From an uncultured Hyphomicrobiales bacterium (GTDB lineage Bacteria; Pseudomonadota; Alphaproteobacteria; Rhizobiales; Aestuariivirgaceae), in the NCBI GenBank assembly GCA_903930095.1, contig CAIYXE010000003.1:1-13274 (forward strand): a stretch of 13,274 nt of DNA. The letters run 5' to 3'. Below the pieces are notes generated by a model. The model was not told the origin of the DNA, ran no database searches, and saw only the letters and a program-made list of their open reading frames with translations. Made by a program: the position numbers and the translations under genes. Below, piece after piece: positions 1 through 7,578 of the stretch (position 1 is its first letter; the number at the start of each line of letters is the position of its first letter).

Positions 1-36
1 GATAGACGTAGCATCGCAGACGACGTAGATACAGCC

Positions 37-621
37 TTGCCGGAACTCCTTACCAAACTGTCCTTTGCAGGCACGGTCGATGAGTTTCTCGCCAACCCCG
101 ACCGCGACAGGGGCCTCGAGAAGCAATGGGTGCCCGAGGCACATTTCCTGTTCTCCGGCATGGAGGGCGACTGCCATGCTGGCATGACCCGCAAGTCCGA
201 CAGCCGCATGCTCAAGCAGTACAAGCGGAACACGGAGGTGAGGAATTCCCGTCAGGTATCCATCCTCTCGTTAGAGGAACTCGCCGAGGTTGCGGAGCGC
301 ATGGGCATTCCCGCAGTGAAACCGGAGTGGGTGGGGGCGAACATGGTGATCAGGGGCATCCCCGACCTTACCTTGCTGCCGCCCTCGACGCGCCTGCAAT
401 TCCCGTCGGGTGCGATGATCGTCGTCGATGCCGAGAATTATCCCTGCCGCTATCCGGCAGACATCATTGCGAAGCATCACCCCGAAGCCCGGAAAGGCTT
501 CGTTTCGGCCGCCATGCACAAGCGCGGCGTGGTCGGCTGGGTCGAGGCGGAGGGTGTTGTCTGCAAAGGTGATGCGATCACCATCTGGATTCCGCCGCAG
601 CGGCTGTACTCCCACGCATGA
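37..621 (+). CDS. MOSC domain-containing protein (possibly 5'-partial)
   Basis: Stand-alone MOSC (molybdenum cofactor sulfurase C-terminal) domain protein. MOSC domains are thought to handle sulfur or Moco during molybdoenzyme maturation, with a conserved cysteine as the active residue. Visible family signals, numbered from the TTG at 37, are GDCHAG at about 44-49, the NSRQVSILS segment at about 70-78, LTLLPPSTRLQFPSGA at about 111-126, and ENYPC with the conserved Cys137. The length of 194 residues suits the short MOSC family. The start is uncertain. TTG at 37 has no clear ribosome binding site, and the reading frame stays open leftward to base 1, so the true start may lie outside the window. 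The stop overlaps the mobA start (ATGA at 618-621), and the pairing with mobA and mobB supports a Moco-related role. The exact substrate cannot be read from sequence. Confidence 0.85.
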   Translation: MPELLTKLSFAGTVDEFLANPDRDRGLEKQWVPEAHFLFSGMEGDCHAGMTRKSDSRMLKQYKRNTEVRNSRQVSILSLEELAEVAERMGIPAVKPEWVGANMVIRGIPDLTLLPPSTRLQFPSGAMIVVDAENYPCRYPADIIAKHHPEARKGFVSAAMHKRGVVGWVEAEGVVCKGDAITIWIPPQRLYSHA

Positions 622-1211
622 GGATCTGCGCTGTCATCGTCGCCGGCGGGCACTCGTCGCGCATGGGCCGTGAGAAGGCGCTGGCGCTCGTGCATGGGCG
701 AACCCTTGTCGAAAGGGTCATCGATGCGTTGTCGGCACAGGTTGACGCCGTGGCGATCAACGCGAACGGAGACGTGGCGCGTTTCGCCATGACGACGCTT
801 CCGGTGTTCGGTGATCTGCGTAACGATATCGGAACGCCGCTTGCCGGCCTTCACGCGGCATTGACCCATGCTGTTCAGCATGGTTTTGATGCGGTGCTCA
901 CCACTCCCTCGGATGCCCCGTTCCTGCCGCATGATCTCGTGGCGCGGCTTGCCACGGCAGGTCCGCCTGCGGCCATCGCGGCCTCGGGCGGGCGGGAGCA
1001 TTATCTCACCGGGCTCTGGTCTTCCAACCTGCTGGGGGATCTCGAGAAAGCGCTTTCACAAGCATGCACGCCGCGGATGCAGGATTGGGCAAGGCATTGC
1101 CATGCGGCGGTCGTCGAGTGGCCAATCACCTCACATGATCCGTTCTTCAACGCGAACACGCCGGGCGAGCTTGCAGAAGCGGAGCGGATTGCGGCAGAGT
1201 TCGCCCCATGA
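618..1211 (+). CDS. mobA: Molybdenum cofactor guanylyltransferase MobA
   Basis: Cytoplasmic nucleotidyltransferase that joins GMP from GTP to molybdopterin-bound molybdenum, giving the guanine dinucleotide cofactor used by DMSO-reductase-family enzymes. The N-terminus has the glycine-rich nucleotide-binding motif of this family, AGGHSSRMGREK, at residues 9-20, with Lys20 as the expected catalytic lysine. TTPSDAPFLP at about 95-104 contains Asp99, the likely metal-binding aspartate. FFNANTPGEL near the C-terminus is typical of MobA and related MobA-like transferases. The 197-residue length matches MobA. The gene sits between a MOSC gene and mobB, overlapping each by four bases (ATGA), which indicates one transcript with coupled translation. 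A MocA-type cytidylyltransferase is the main alternative, but adjacency to mobB favours MobA. Confidence 0.93.
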   Translation: MRICAVIVAGGHSSRMGREKALALVHGRTLVERVIDALSAQVDAVAINANGDVARFAMTTLPVFGDLRNDIGTPLAGLHAALTHAVQHGFDAVLTTPSDAPFLPHDLVARLATAGPPAAIAASGGREHYLTGLWSSNLLGDLEKALSQACTPRMQDWARHCHAAVVEWPITSHDPFFNANTPGELAEAERIAAEFAP

Positions 1212-1708
1212 ACAGGGTCATTGGTGTTGCGGGTTTCAAGAATGCGGGAAAGACCACGCTGGTTGAGAAGCTCGTGACGGAGCTTACCCGGCGCGGCCAT
1301 CGCATCTCCACGGTGAAGCATGCACATCACTCCTTCGACATCGACCATCAGGGCCGCGACAGCTTCCGCCACCGCAAGGCCGGGGCTTCTGAGGTTGCCG
1401 TCGTCTCGCGCCACCGCTGGGCCATCATTCACGAATCGCGGGACGACGCGGAACCGACCCTTGAGGAAATCCTCGCCAAGCTGGCGCCCTGCGACCTGGT
1501 CATCGTCGAGGGATACAAACGTGACAGCCATGACAAGATCGAGGTGCGCAACCTCGACCTCGCCCACCCCGTGCTCGCGGGCGATGATCCGACCATCGTG
1601 GCAGTTGCCGCGAACGGGCCGGCTGGGGATTTGCCCGTTCCAGTCTTTGACCGGAACGACGTGACGGCACTCGTGGGCTTCATCGAAAAACATACCGGGC
1701 TCACATGA
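1208..1708 (+). CDS. mobB: Molybdopterin-guanine dinucleotide biosynthesis adaptor MobB
   Basis: P-loop GTP-binding protein that assists MobA in making and delivering the molybdopterin guanine dinucleotide cofactor; it is helpful rather than essential in characterised bacteria. The Walker A motif GFKNAGKT occupies residues 9-16. It is followed by the family signature around TVKHAHH and DIDHQGRDSFRHRKAG (about 36-59), and by a Walker B-like strand with CDLVIVEGYKRD at about 97-108. The 166-residue length is normal for a stand-alone MobB. The start overlaps the mobA stop as ATGA and the stop overlaps the next gene the same way, placing it third in a four-gene operon. Confidence 0.94.
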   Translation: MNRVIGVAGFKNAGKTTLVEKLVTELTRRGHRISTVKHAHHSFDIDHQGRDSFRHRKAGASEVAVVSRHRWAIIHESRDDAEPTLEEILAKLAPCDLVIVEGYKRDSHDKIEVRNLDLAHPVLAGDDPTIVAVAANGPAGDLPVPVFDRNDVTALVGFIEKHTGLT

Positions 1709-2241
1709 CACCACAGCAGGTGACGGACTTCTGGGAACAGGCGGGCGAAAGCCGTTGGTTCATAAAGGACGCCGCCTTCGACGGTGCCCTGAAAGTGCGC
1801 TTCGGGGATGCTCTGGTGCATGCACGGGCCGGGGCGTTCGACCACTGGTCCGAGACCCCGGAGGGAGCTCTGGGCCTCGTCATCCTGCTTGACCAGGTGC
1901 CGCGCAACACCCACCGAGGAAGCCCGATGGCCTTTGCGGCGGACGCCAAGGCGCTCCGCATGGCAAGAGGCTGGATCGGGCGGGGCTACCACCAGAAGCT
2001 TCCCGCACCGCGTGCGCGGTGGCTGGTCATGCCCTATGAACACGCCGAGGACATCGATGCGCAGCACAGAGCCGTTGCCCTGTTCCAGACCATGGGGCTG
2101 TCGCACATGGCCTACTGGGCGCAGGTCCACCTCGATATCATCGCCCGCTTCGGGCGCTTTCCGCACCGCAATGCCCTGTTGGGGCGGGTTTCCACTCCGC
2201 AGGAGCGGGCCTTCCTGACGGCGGGCGGATTCGCGGGCTGA
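1705..2241 (+). CDS. DUF924 family protein
   Basis: Conserved protein of unknown function belonging to the DUF924 family (helical, TPR-like fold predicted for the family). Recognisable signatures are the N-terminal VTDFWEQAG and WFIKDAAFD, the LVILLDQVPRNTHRGSPMAF block near the middle, MPYEHAEDIDAQ, and the C-terminal RFGRFPHRNALLGRVSTPQE. The length of 178 residues is typical. It shares an ATGA overlap with mobB, so it should be co-transcribed and translationally coupled to the Moco genes. That context does not by itself define a Moco function, because DUF924 genes occur in many settings. It is the last gene of the operon; a gap of 103 bases follows. Confidence 0.88.
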   Translation: MTPQQVTDFWEQAGESRWFIKDAAFDGALKVRFGDALVHARAGAFDHWSETPEGALGLVILLDQVPRNTHRGSPMAFAADAKALRMARGWIGRGYHQKLPAPRARWLVMPYEHAEDIDAQHRAVALFQTMGLSHMAYWAQVHLDIIARFGRFPHRNALLGRVSTPQERAFLTAGGFAG

Positions 2242-2330
2242 GTGTCGGATTCCGGCCTGCCCCGGTCGTTCCACCTCACGACTGTTGAACTGGTCTCACT
2301 ATTGTGCGGACACATCAACGGGGTTCTTTC

Positions 2331-2335
2331 AGGGA
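2331..2335 (+). promoter_or_regulatory. Ribosome binding site fixing the start at 2345
   Basis: AGGGA lies nine bases before the ATG at 2345. This is the best translation signal in the gap after the DUF924 gene and favours ATG 2345 over an in-frame TTG at 2285, which has no such site and would add 20 unconserved residues before the FAD-binding strand. No convincing -35/-10 pair was found in 2242-2344. Confidence 0.6.
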
Positions 2336-2344
2336 TTTGCCCAC

Positions 2345-4861
2345 ATGAAAACACATGCGCGCGTGGTCGTCATCGGAGGCGGCGTGGTCGGCGTCGGTAC
2401 GCTCTACCATCTGGCCAGGAAAGGCTGGAGCGACGTGGTCCTGATCGAGCGGAAGGAGCTGACCTCCGGCTCGACCTGGCATGCTGCAGGCCTGCTGCCG
2501 CTGTTCAACCTGTCCTACTCGGTGGGCCAGATCCACAAGTACTCGGTCAAGCTCTATGATTCCCTCGAGGCCGAGACTGGCCAGCATGTGGGCTTCAAGA
2601 AGGTCTCCAACATCCGCCTCGCCCGCACCAAGGACCGCTGGGATGAGTTCATGTACTACGCCGGGGTTGCCGAGACGATCGGCGTCAAGGTCAACATCCT
2701 CACCCCTCAGCAGGTCAAGGAGATCTGGCCGCTCTGCGAGACCGATGGCCTGCTCGGCGCGATCCAGCACCCCGATGACGGCTATATCCAGCCGGCCGAT
2801 CTCACCCAGGCCATGGCGAAGGGTGCGCGCTCACGCGGCGCTGAGATCTACCGCAACACCACCGTCACCGGCATCGAGCAGAAGCCGAACGGCGAGTGGG
2901 TGGTGAAGACCGACCAGGGCGAGATTACCTGCGAGCACGTCGTTTCCGCTACCGGCAACTTTGCGCGCAAGACGGGCGCGATGGTTGGCCTGGATATTCC
3001 GGTGGTTCCCGTCGAGCACCAGTATATCGTGACCGAGCCCCATCCGCTCATCAAGGAGCGCCAGGCCAAGGGCTTGCCCGAAATGGGCGTTCTGCGCGAA
3101 GCGGATTCCTCCTGGTACATGCGTGAGGAAAACGGTGGCCTGCTGCTTGGTCCTTACGAGCATGGGGCACCCTGCTGCTACATGGACGGCCCGTCTGACC
3201 AGAGCGAATACGAGCTCTTCCAGGAAGACCTCGACCGGCTCGCCCCGCACATTGAAACCGCGATCGCGCGCGTGCCAGCCTTTGGTGAGGTGGGCATCAA
3301 GAAGGTCTACAACGGCGCCATCGCCTATACGCCCGACGGTTCGCCGATCATCGGCCCCGCCTGGGACAGGAGGAACTTCTGGCTGAACGAAGGACATTCC
3401 TTCGGCGTCACAGCATCGGGTGGCGCGGGCTGGCAGCTCGCCGAGTGGATCGTCGAGGGTGAACCCTCTATCGATATGATGGGTGTCGATCCCCGCCGTT
3501 TCGGCCCCTACGCGACGCGGGGCTACCTCAAGACCAAGAACGAGGAAGCCTATGCCAACGTCTTCACGCCGCATTACCCGGACGAGGAGCGCTCTGCCGC
3601 CCGGCCCTTGAAGCGCACGCCGGTCTATGACCGCATGAAGGAGCTGGGTGCGGTGTTCGGCTCCGTCTACGGCTGGGAGCGCCCGGGCTGGTTCGCGCCC
3701 AAGGGCTATTCGCTGACCAAGGCGCAGATCAACAGTCCAGACGTTTTGACCAATCACAACTATGCTCCGCCTACGGAAGACGGCCGCATCGTTGAGAAAT
3801 GGTCATTCCGCCGCTCCAACTACTTCCCCTTCGTGGGCGAGGAATGCCGCAACGTGATGGGTAACGTGGCGATCCAGGACATGTCGGCCTTTGCCAAGAT
3901 GGAGGTGTCGGGTCCTGGTGCTCGCGACTGGCTCGAATCCATTCTCGCCAACAAGATCCCGAAGAAGCAGGGCCGCATTGCGCTGTGTCATCTCCTGACA
4001 CCACGGGGCGGCGTGCGCGCTGAGTTCACGGTCTATGAGTGGGCTCCGGGGCGCTTCTACCTCGTATCCGCTGGTGCATATGAGCGGCATGACCATGATT
4101 ATCTGCGCAAGCTCTGCCCGGCCGACGGCTCGGTGAGGCTGAACCCCATCACCACGCGCTTCGGCGTCCTCGTGCTGGCCGGCCCCAATGCGCGGAAGGT
4201 TCTGCAGAAGCTCACCGACGCGGATCTTTCCAATGAGGCCTTCCCGTGGCTGTCGGGCAAGGAAATCAGTGTGGGCCATTGCTCAGCGCATGCGCTGCGC
4301 GTGAATTTCGTTGGCGAACTGGGCTGGGAATTCCATCACCCGATCGAGCAGCAGGTTGCGCTGTTCGACCTCCTGATGGAGGCGGGCAGGGAGTTCGGCA
4401 TCCGTCCCTATGGCATCAAGGCCATGTCGTCACTGTCGATCGAGAAGAGCTACCGGCTCGTGCCGCGCGAACTCTCGATCGAGTACAACGCTTATGAGTC
4501 GGGACTCGACCGCTTCGTGCACCCAAACAAGGGACAGTTCATCGGCCGCGACGCCCTGGTGGAGGCCAAGCAGAAGGGTCTCGGCTGGAACTTCATCACC
4601 ATGGAAGTGCATGGCGTGGGTGATGGGGATTCCGATGCCAGAGGTTCCGAACCGCTCTATCGCAAGGGGCAGCTTATCGGCCGTGCCACAAATGGCGGCT
4701 ATGGTTTCCGCGTGAACAAGTCGCTGGCGCTCGGCATGGTGCATCCGGATTGTTCCGCGATCGGTACTGAACTCGAGATCAAGATCCTTGGAAAACTGTT
4801 CAATGCGACGGTGATTTCGGAGAGCCCGTACGACCCCGAGAATAGTGCACTTCGAGCCTGA
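2345..4861 (+). CDS. FAD-dependent oxidoreductase fused to GcvT-like folate domain (dimethylglycine/sarcosine dehydrogenase family)
   Basis: An 838-residue two-part enzyme. The N-terminal half (about 1-400) is a DAO-type flavoprotein. It has the dinucleotide-binding motif GGGVVG at 11-16, an acidic end of strand two (LIERKE), and STWHAAGLL, where His46 aligns with the histidine that carries covalent FAD in mitochondrial dimethylglycine and sarcosine dehydrogenases. The FAO_M-like bridge is around 390-450. The C-terminal half (about 450-830) is a GcvT/GCV_T_C aminomethyltransferase-like domain that binds tetrahydrofolate in this family, with SLSIEKSYR and FIGRDAL as recognisable blocks. The expected reaction is oxidative N-demethylation with formaldehyde captured on folate. 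The true amine substrate (dimethylglycine, sarcosine or another methylamine) cannot be assigned from sequence. It stands alone between the mob operon and a transporter pair. Confidence 0.9.
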   Translation: MKTHARVVVIGGGVVGVGTLYHLARKGWSDVVLIERKELTSGSTWHAAGLLPLFNLSYSVGQIHKYSVKLYDSLEAETGQHVGFKKVSNIRLARTKDRWDEFMYYAGVAETIGVKVNILTPQQVKEIWPLCETDGLLGAIQHPDDGYIQPADLTQAMAKGARSRGAEIYRNTTVTGIEQKPNGEWVVKTDQGEITCEHVVSATGNFARKTGAMVGLDIPVVPVEHQYIVTEPHPLIKERQAKGLPEMGVLREADSSWYMREENGGLLLGPYEHGAPCCYMDGPSDQSEYELFQEDLDRLAPHIETAIARVPAFGEVGIKKVYNGAIAYTPDGSPIIGPAWDRRNFWLNEGHSFGVTASGGAGWQLAEWIVEGEPSIDMMGVDPRRFGPYATRGYLKTKNEEAYANVFTPHYPDEERSAARPLKRTPVYDRMKELGAVFGSVYGWERPGWFAPKGYSLTKAQINSPDVLTNHNYAPPTEDGRIVEKWSFRRSNYFPFVGEECRNVMGNVAIQDMSAFAKMEVSGPGARDWLESILANKIPKKQGRIALCHLLTPRGGVRAEFTVYEWAPGRFYLVSAGAYERHDHDYLRKLCPADGSVRLNPITTRFGVLVLAGPNARKVLQKLTDADLSNEAFPWLSGKEISVGHCSAHALRVNFVGELGWEFHHPIEQQVALFDLLMEAGREFGIRPYGIKAMSSLSIEKSYRLVPRELSIEYNAYESGLDRFVHPNKGQFIGRDALVEAKQKGLGWNFITMEVHGVGDGDSDARGSEPLYRKGQLIGRATNGGYGFRVNKSLALGMVHPDCSAIGTELEIKILGKLFNATVISESPYDPENSALRA

Positions 4862-4872
4862 TCGCCCCGTCT

Positions 4873-4902
4873 GCCGTGGCGTCCATTGCGTGACGTGACG
4901 GC
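4873..4902 (+). terminator. Imperfect hairpin after the oxidoreductase gene
   Basis: An inverted repeat with 11-base arms (4873-4883 and 4892-4902) around an eight-base loop. The arms pair with one G-G mismatch and one G-U pair. It starts 12 bases after the stop codon. No run of T follows, so this is not a classic intrinsic terminator; it could be a transcript-end stabiliser or chance in GC-rich DNA. Confidence 0.3.
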
Positions 4903-4946
4903 GGAAGGCAAATACGGCGGTTGAACGGAGCGAATCAGACCACCGC

Positions 4947-5861
4947 ATGCAGGAGGCCCCAACACCGGGATACGGAACAGGCATCCTGTTCGTGCTGGGC
5001 GCCACCCTGGGATGGAGCCTTGCCGGCGTTTTCGTTCGCCTCATGCCCGGTCTCGATGGCTGGCAGATTAACTGCTGGCGGGGCTTCTGGATGTCCGTCT
5101 TCCTGCTCGTCTACCTGGTTGCGGTCTATGGGCGTGACACGGCCGCGAAGTTCCGCGAAGTTCCGCTTCCGGCGCTGATCGCGGTGGCGGGGTTTTTCAC
5201 GGCGGGCTCTACTCTCTATGTCACGTCGCTGACCCTCGCCGGCACCGCGACGGTATCGGTCATCGGCGCCCTGTCGCCGATCTTTGCTGGTGTGCTCAGC
5301 CCCTGGATCACGCAAGAACGCACGTCTCTCGCCTCCTGGGCGGCGGCTTTTCTGGCCCTGGCTGGGGTTGCCGTCATTGCCTGGGACGGTGTGAATGCCG
5401 GAAATCTCACCGGAATCCTGGTGTCGCTGCTTGTGCCACTGTCATTCGCGGGCCAGACGGTCACGTTGCGGCGGTACCGCGCCTTCGACATGGTTCCTGC
5501 CATTTGCGTCGGCGGCGTTGTCACGTTCCTTTTGGCCGGGCTAATGGGTTACATCTTTGGCGGACATTCTGGGGGCGGTTTCCAGGTCTCGCTGCAGCAG
5601 ATGCTGCTGCTGGCACTCATGGGTCCCTTGCAGCTTTCCATTCCCCTGATCTGTTATGCCAAGGGTGCCAAGGCAGTGCCCGCCGTGACACTGTCGCTGG
5701 TTGCGATGCTCGACGTGGTGTTGAACCCTCTCTGGAGCTGGGTCGGTGTCGGTGAAGTTCCAACGCAGTCTGCGTTTATCGGTGGTGCCATCATCGTGGG
5801 GGCGGTCGTGATATCGATCTTTGGCGACCGTTGGCTTCGCCAGAGAGGAGCGAACCGTTGA
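4947..5861 (+). CDS. EamA/DMT family transporter (first of a pair)
   Basis: Inner-membrane protein of the drug/metabolite transporter superfamily, 304 residues, with about ten hydrophobic segments arranged as two EamA repeats. The first repeat spans roughly residues 10-140 (starting GILFVLGATLGWSLAGVF) and the second roughly 155-295. Loops carry positive residues near the cytoplasmic ends, and the C-terminus is basic (RWLRQRGANR). Substrates in this superfamily range from amino acids to sugars and drugs, and none can be named here. The ATG at 4947 is the only good in-frame start, but it lacks a close Shine-Dalgarno site. The stop overlaps the start of a second EamA gene (TTGA, 5858-5861), so the two are co-expressed and may act separately or as a pair. 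Confidence 0.88.
   Translation: MQEAPTPGYGTGILFVLGATLGWSLAGVFVRLMPGLDGWQINCWRGFWMSVFLLVYLVAVYGRDTAAKFREVPLPALIAVAGFFTAGSTLYVTSLTLAGTATVSVIGALSPIFAGVLSPWITQERTSLASWAAAFLALAGVAVIAWDGVNAGNLTGILVSLLVPLSFAGQTVTLRRYRAFDMVPAICVGGVVTFLLAGLMGYIFGGHSGGGFQVSLQQMLLLALMGPLQLSIPLICYAKGAKAVPAVTLSLVAMLDVVLNPLWSWVGVGEVPTQSAFIGGAIIVGAVVISIFGDRWLRQRGANR
5143..5166 (+). repeat. Ten-base tandem repeat inside the first EamA gene
   Basis: CCGCGAAGTT occurs twice in direct succession (5143-5152, 5153-5162), followed by CCGC of a third partial copy. The ten-base period is not a multiple of three, so gain or loss of a unit would shift the frame. It encodes a loop segment (AAKFREVP). Confidence 0.7.
5844..5850 (+). 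promoter_or_regulatory. Ribosome binding site for the second EamA gene
   Basis: AGAGGAG ends seven bases before a TTG at 5858. This nearly ideal Shine-Dalgarno sequence lies inside the end of the upstream gene and selects TTG 5858 over the in-frame TTG at 5831, which precedes the site. Confidence 0.7.
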
Positions 5862-6745
5862 CCGGCCGGTCTGCCGCCACGCTGGTCGGGTTTACGGCCG
5901 TGCTCATGTGGGCGTTGCTGGCGCTCATGAGCGCCGCAAGTGGCAGTGTTCCGCCGTTCCAGCTCGCGGCCATGACCTTTCTGATCGGCGGCTTGATGGG
6001 TGCTGTCACATGGCCGTTCCGCAAGGGTGCAGTTGCAGCGCTGTGGCAGGGCTGGCAGGTGTGGCTTCTGGGTGTCGGCGGGCTCTTCGGCTATCACTTC
6101 GTCTATTTCAGCGCCATACGTGCGGCCCCCGCGGTCGAGGTCAGCCTGATTGCCTATCTCTGGCCCCTGTTCCTCGTGGTGTTTTCGGCCTTCCTGCCGG
6201 GCGAGCGGCTGAAGGTTCACCACCTCGCGGGAGTGGCGCTCGGCCTCGCGGGCGCTGCCATCATCATCACGGGCGGCCAGGGCTTGTCGCTGTTGAACGG
6301 CCTTGAGACTGGTCATCTGCTGGCATTCGCATGTTCGCTGATCTGGTCTGGATATTCTGTGCTGTCGCGGCGCTTCGGGAACGTCTCGACCGATGCCGTG
6401 GCAGGCTTCTGTCTGGCGACGGCCTTCCTGTCGGCGATTTGCCACGTTACGTTCGAAACCACTGTCTGGCCGGCTGATGCACTGCAGTGGGCCGCGGTGC
6501 TCGGCCTCGGACTTCTCCCTGTAGGGGCTGCCTTCTACACCTGGGACTATGGCGTAAAGCACGGTGACATTATGGTCCTGGGTGCTGCGTCCTATGCATC
6601 GCCACTGTTGTCGACGCTGGTTCTGGTCGCGGCAGGCTTTGCACCATTCGCATGGCCCGTGCTGGCGGCGTGCCTGCTGATCACGGCGGGAGCCGTGATC
6701 GCGGCTTGGGACATGCTGTTCAGGCGCGGGCCGCCTGTTACCTGA
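5858..6745 (+). CDS. EamA/DMT family transporter (second of a pair)
   Basis: Inner-membrane drug/metabolite transporter of 295 residues with about ten predicted membrane segments in two EamA repeats (roughly residues 7-130 and 145-285). It is distinct in sequence from the upstream copy, so it is not a recent duplication. Features include GLFGYHFVYFSAIRAAPAVE in the first repeat, resembling EamA proteins described as aromatic-amino-acid or amine exporters (YddG-like); this likeness is only suggestive. Translation should start at a TTG that overlaps the preceding TGA (TTGA) and follows a strong AGAGGAG site, giving translational coupling. The 3' end overlaps the convergent gloB gene by eight bases. 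Confidence 0.88.
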   Translation: MTGRSAATLVGFTAVLMWALLALMSAASGSVPPFQLAAMTFLIGGLMGAVTWPFRKGAVAALWQGWQVWLLGVGGLFGYHFVYFSAIRAAPAVEVSLIAYLWPLFLVVFSAFLPGERLKVHHLAGVALGLAGAAIIITGGQGLSLLNGLETGHLLAFACSLIWSGYSVLSRRFGNVSTDAVAGFCLATAFLSAICHVTFETTVWPADALQWAAVLGLGLLPVGAAFYTWDYGVKHGDIMVLGAASYASPLLSTLVLVAAGFAPFAWPVLAACLLITAGAVIAAWDMLFRRGPPVT

Positions 6746-7511
6746 AACCGTCCTTCCGGCGGCGCAGTTCCGCGAAAACGGTCACATCCGCTGCCCGTTC
6801 GAGACCGAGCTTCTCCCGGATCTCGAGGCTGCCGGTGCGCAGGAAGGGGTTGGTGCGAAGTTCCTCGCCGATGGTTGAGGGGCAGGTCGGCCTGCCCTCC
6901 GCGCGCAGCCGGTCTACTTCCGCCGCGCGCTGCTGGAGCGCCGGGTTGCCAGGTTCGACCGACAGAGCGAACCGGGCATTCGTCTGCGTGTATTCATGAC
7001 CGCAGTAGAGGGAGGTGGAAGGGTCAAGCGTCTTGAACTGGCTCACCGAGGAGAACATCTCCTCCAAAGTTCCTTCAAAGACCCGGCCGCAGCCGAGCGA
7101 AAACAGCGTGTCACCCGCGAAGACGACATGCTCCGAGGCCAAGTGGAAGGCGATGTGGCCCTTGGTATGGCCAGGGCAGCTCATCACCTGCACGCTGCGT
7201 CCGGCCCACGAGAAGGTATCGCCGCCTGATACCACCGTGTCGAGACCGGGGATGCGGCCGACCTCTTCCGCTGGCCCGATGACGGTGCAGCCGAATTTCT
7301 GCTTCAGGGCCAGATTTCCATCAACATGGTCGGTGTGGTGGTGGGTGGTGAAAATGTGCGTAAGCAGCCAACCACGGCCGGCGAGCTGCCGCTCGATCTC
7401 CGCCGCATCAGGCGCGTCGATTGTGGCGGTAAGGCCGGACTTGTGGTCGTGCAGGAGTAGGCCATAATTGTCTGAGCGGCAGATGAAAGAGTGGAATGCG
7501 AGATGAGTCAT
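6738..7511 (-). CDS. gloB: Hydroxyacylglutathione hydrolase (glyoxalase II)
   Basis: Metallo-beta-lactamase-fold thioesterase that hydrolyses S-D-lactoylglutathione to D-lactate and glutathione, completing methylglyoxal detoxification in the cytoplasm. The binuclear metal site is complete: THHHTDH at residues 56-62 (ligands His57, His59, Asp61, His62), His115 in SCPGHTKGH, bridging Asp134 in FAGDTLF, and His172 in CGHEYT. The C-terminal RRRKDGF matches the glutathione-binding tail of GloB. The 257-residue length is normal for bacterial GloB. The gene is convergent with the EamA gene, overlapping by eight bases, and divergent from the methyltransferase-like gene across a 67-base gap. No clear Shine-Dalgarno site precedes the ATG. 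Confidence 0.94.
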   Translation of the reverse strand: MTHLAFHSFICRSDNYGLLLHDHKSGLTATIDAPDAAEIERQLAGRGWLLTHIFTTHHHTDHVDGNLALKQKFGCTVIGPAEEVGRIPGLDTVVSGGDTFSWAGRSVQVMSCPGHTKGHIAFHLASEHVVFAGDTLFSLGCGRVFEGTLEEMFSSVSQFKTLDPSTSLYCGHEYTQTNARFALSVEPGNPALQQRAAEVDRLRAEGRPTCPSTIGEELRTNPFLRTGSLEIREKLGLERAADVTVFAELRRRKDGFR

Positions 7512-7578
7512 GAGGGAGAAACAGCCTTCCTGTCGATCCGGATGATGTCCATGCTGGCGGGTTTGGCGCGGGAGTTCG

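Noticed and set aside
1429..2274. Antisense open frame (281 codons) across mobB and the DUF924 gene
   Set aside because: Both plus-strand genes are certain and tightly coupled; the reverse frame shows no family signature.
2285..2319. Nested short inverted repeats (GTTGA/TCAAC and TGTG-CGGA-CACA) in the leader of the oxidoreductase gene, considered as a glycine riboswitch
   Set aside because: The stems are only four to five pairs and the roughly 100-base gap shows none of the glycine riboswitch core; it is likely chance.
2831..3757. Long antisense open frame (308 codons) within the oxidoreductase gene
   Set aside because: It mirrors a well-supported gene in GC-rich DNA, shows no recognisable protein and has no ribosome binding site.
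5654..6562. Antisense open frame (302 codons) across both EamA genes
   Set aside because: The composition is rich in Arg, Gln and Glu with no domain, as expected for the reverse of a membrane-protein gene.
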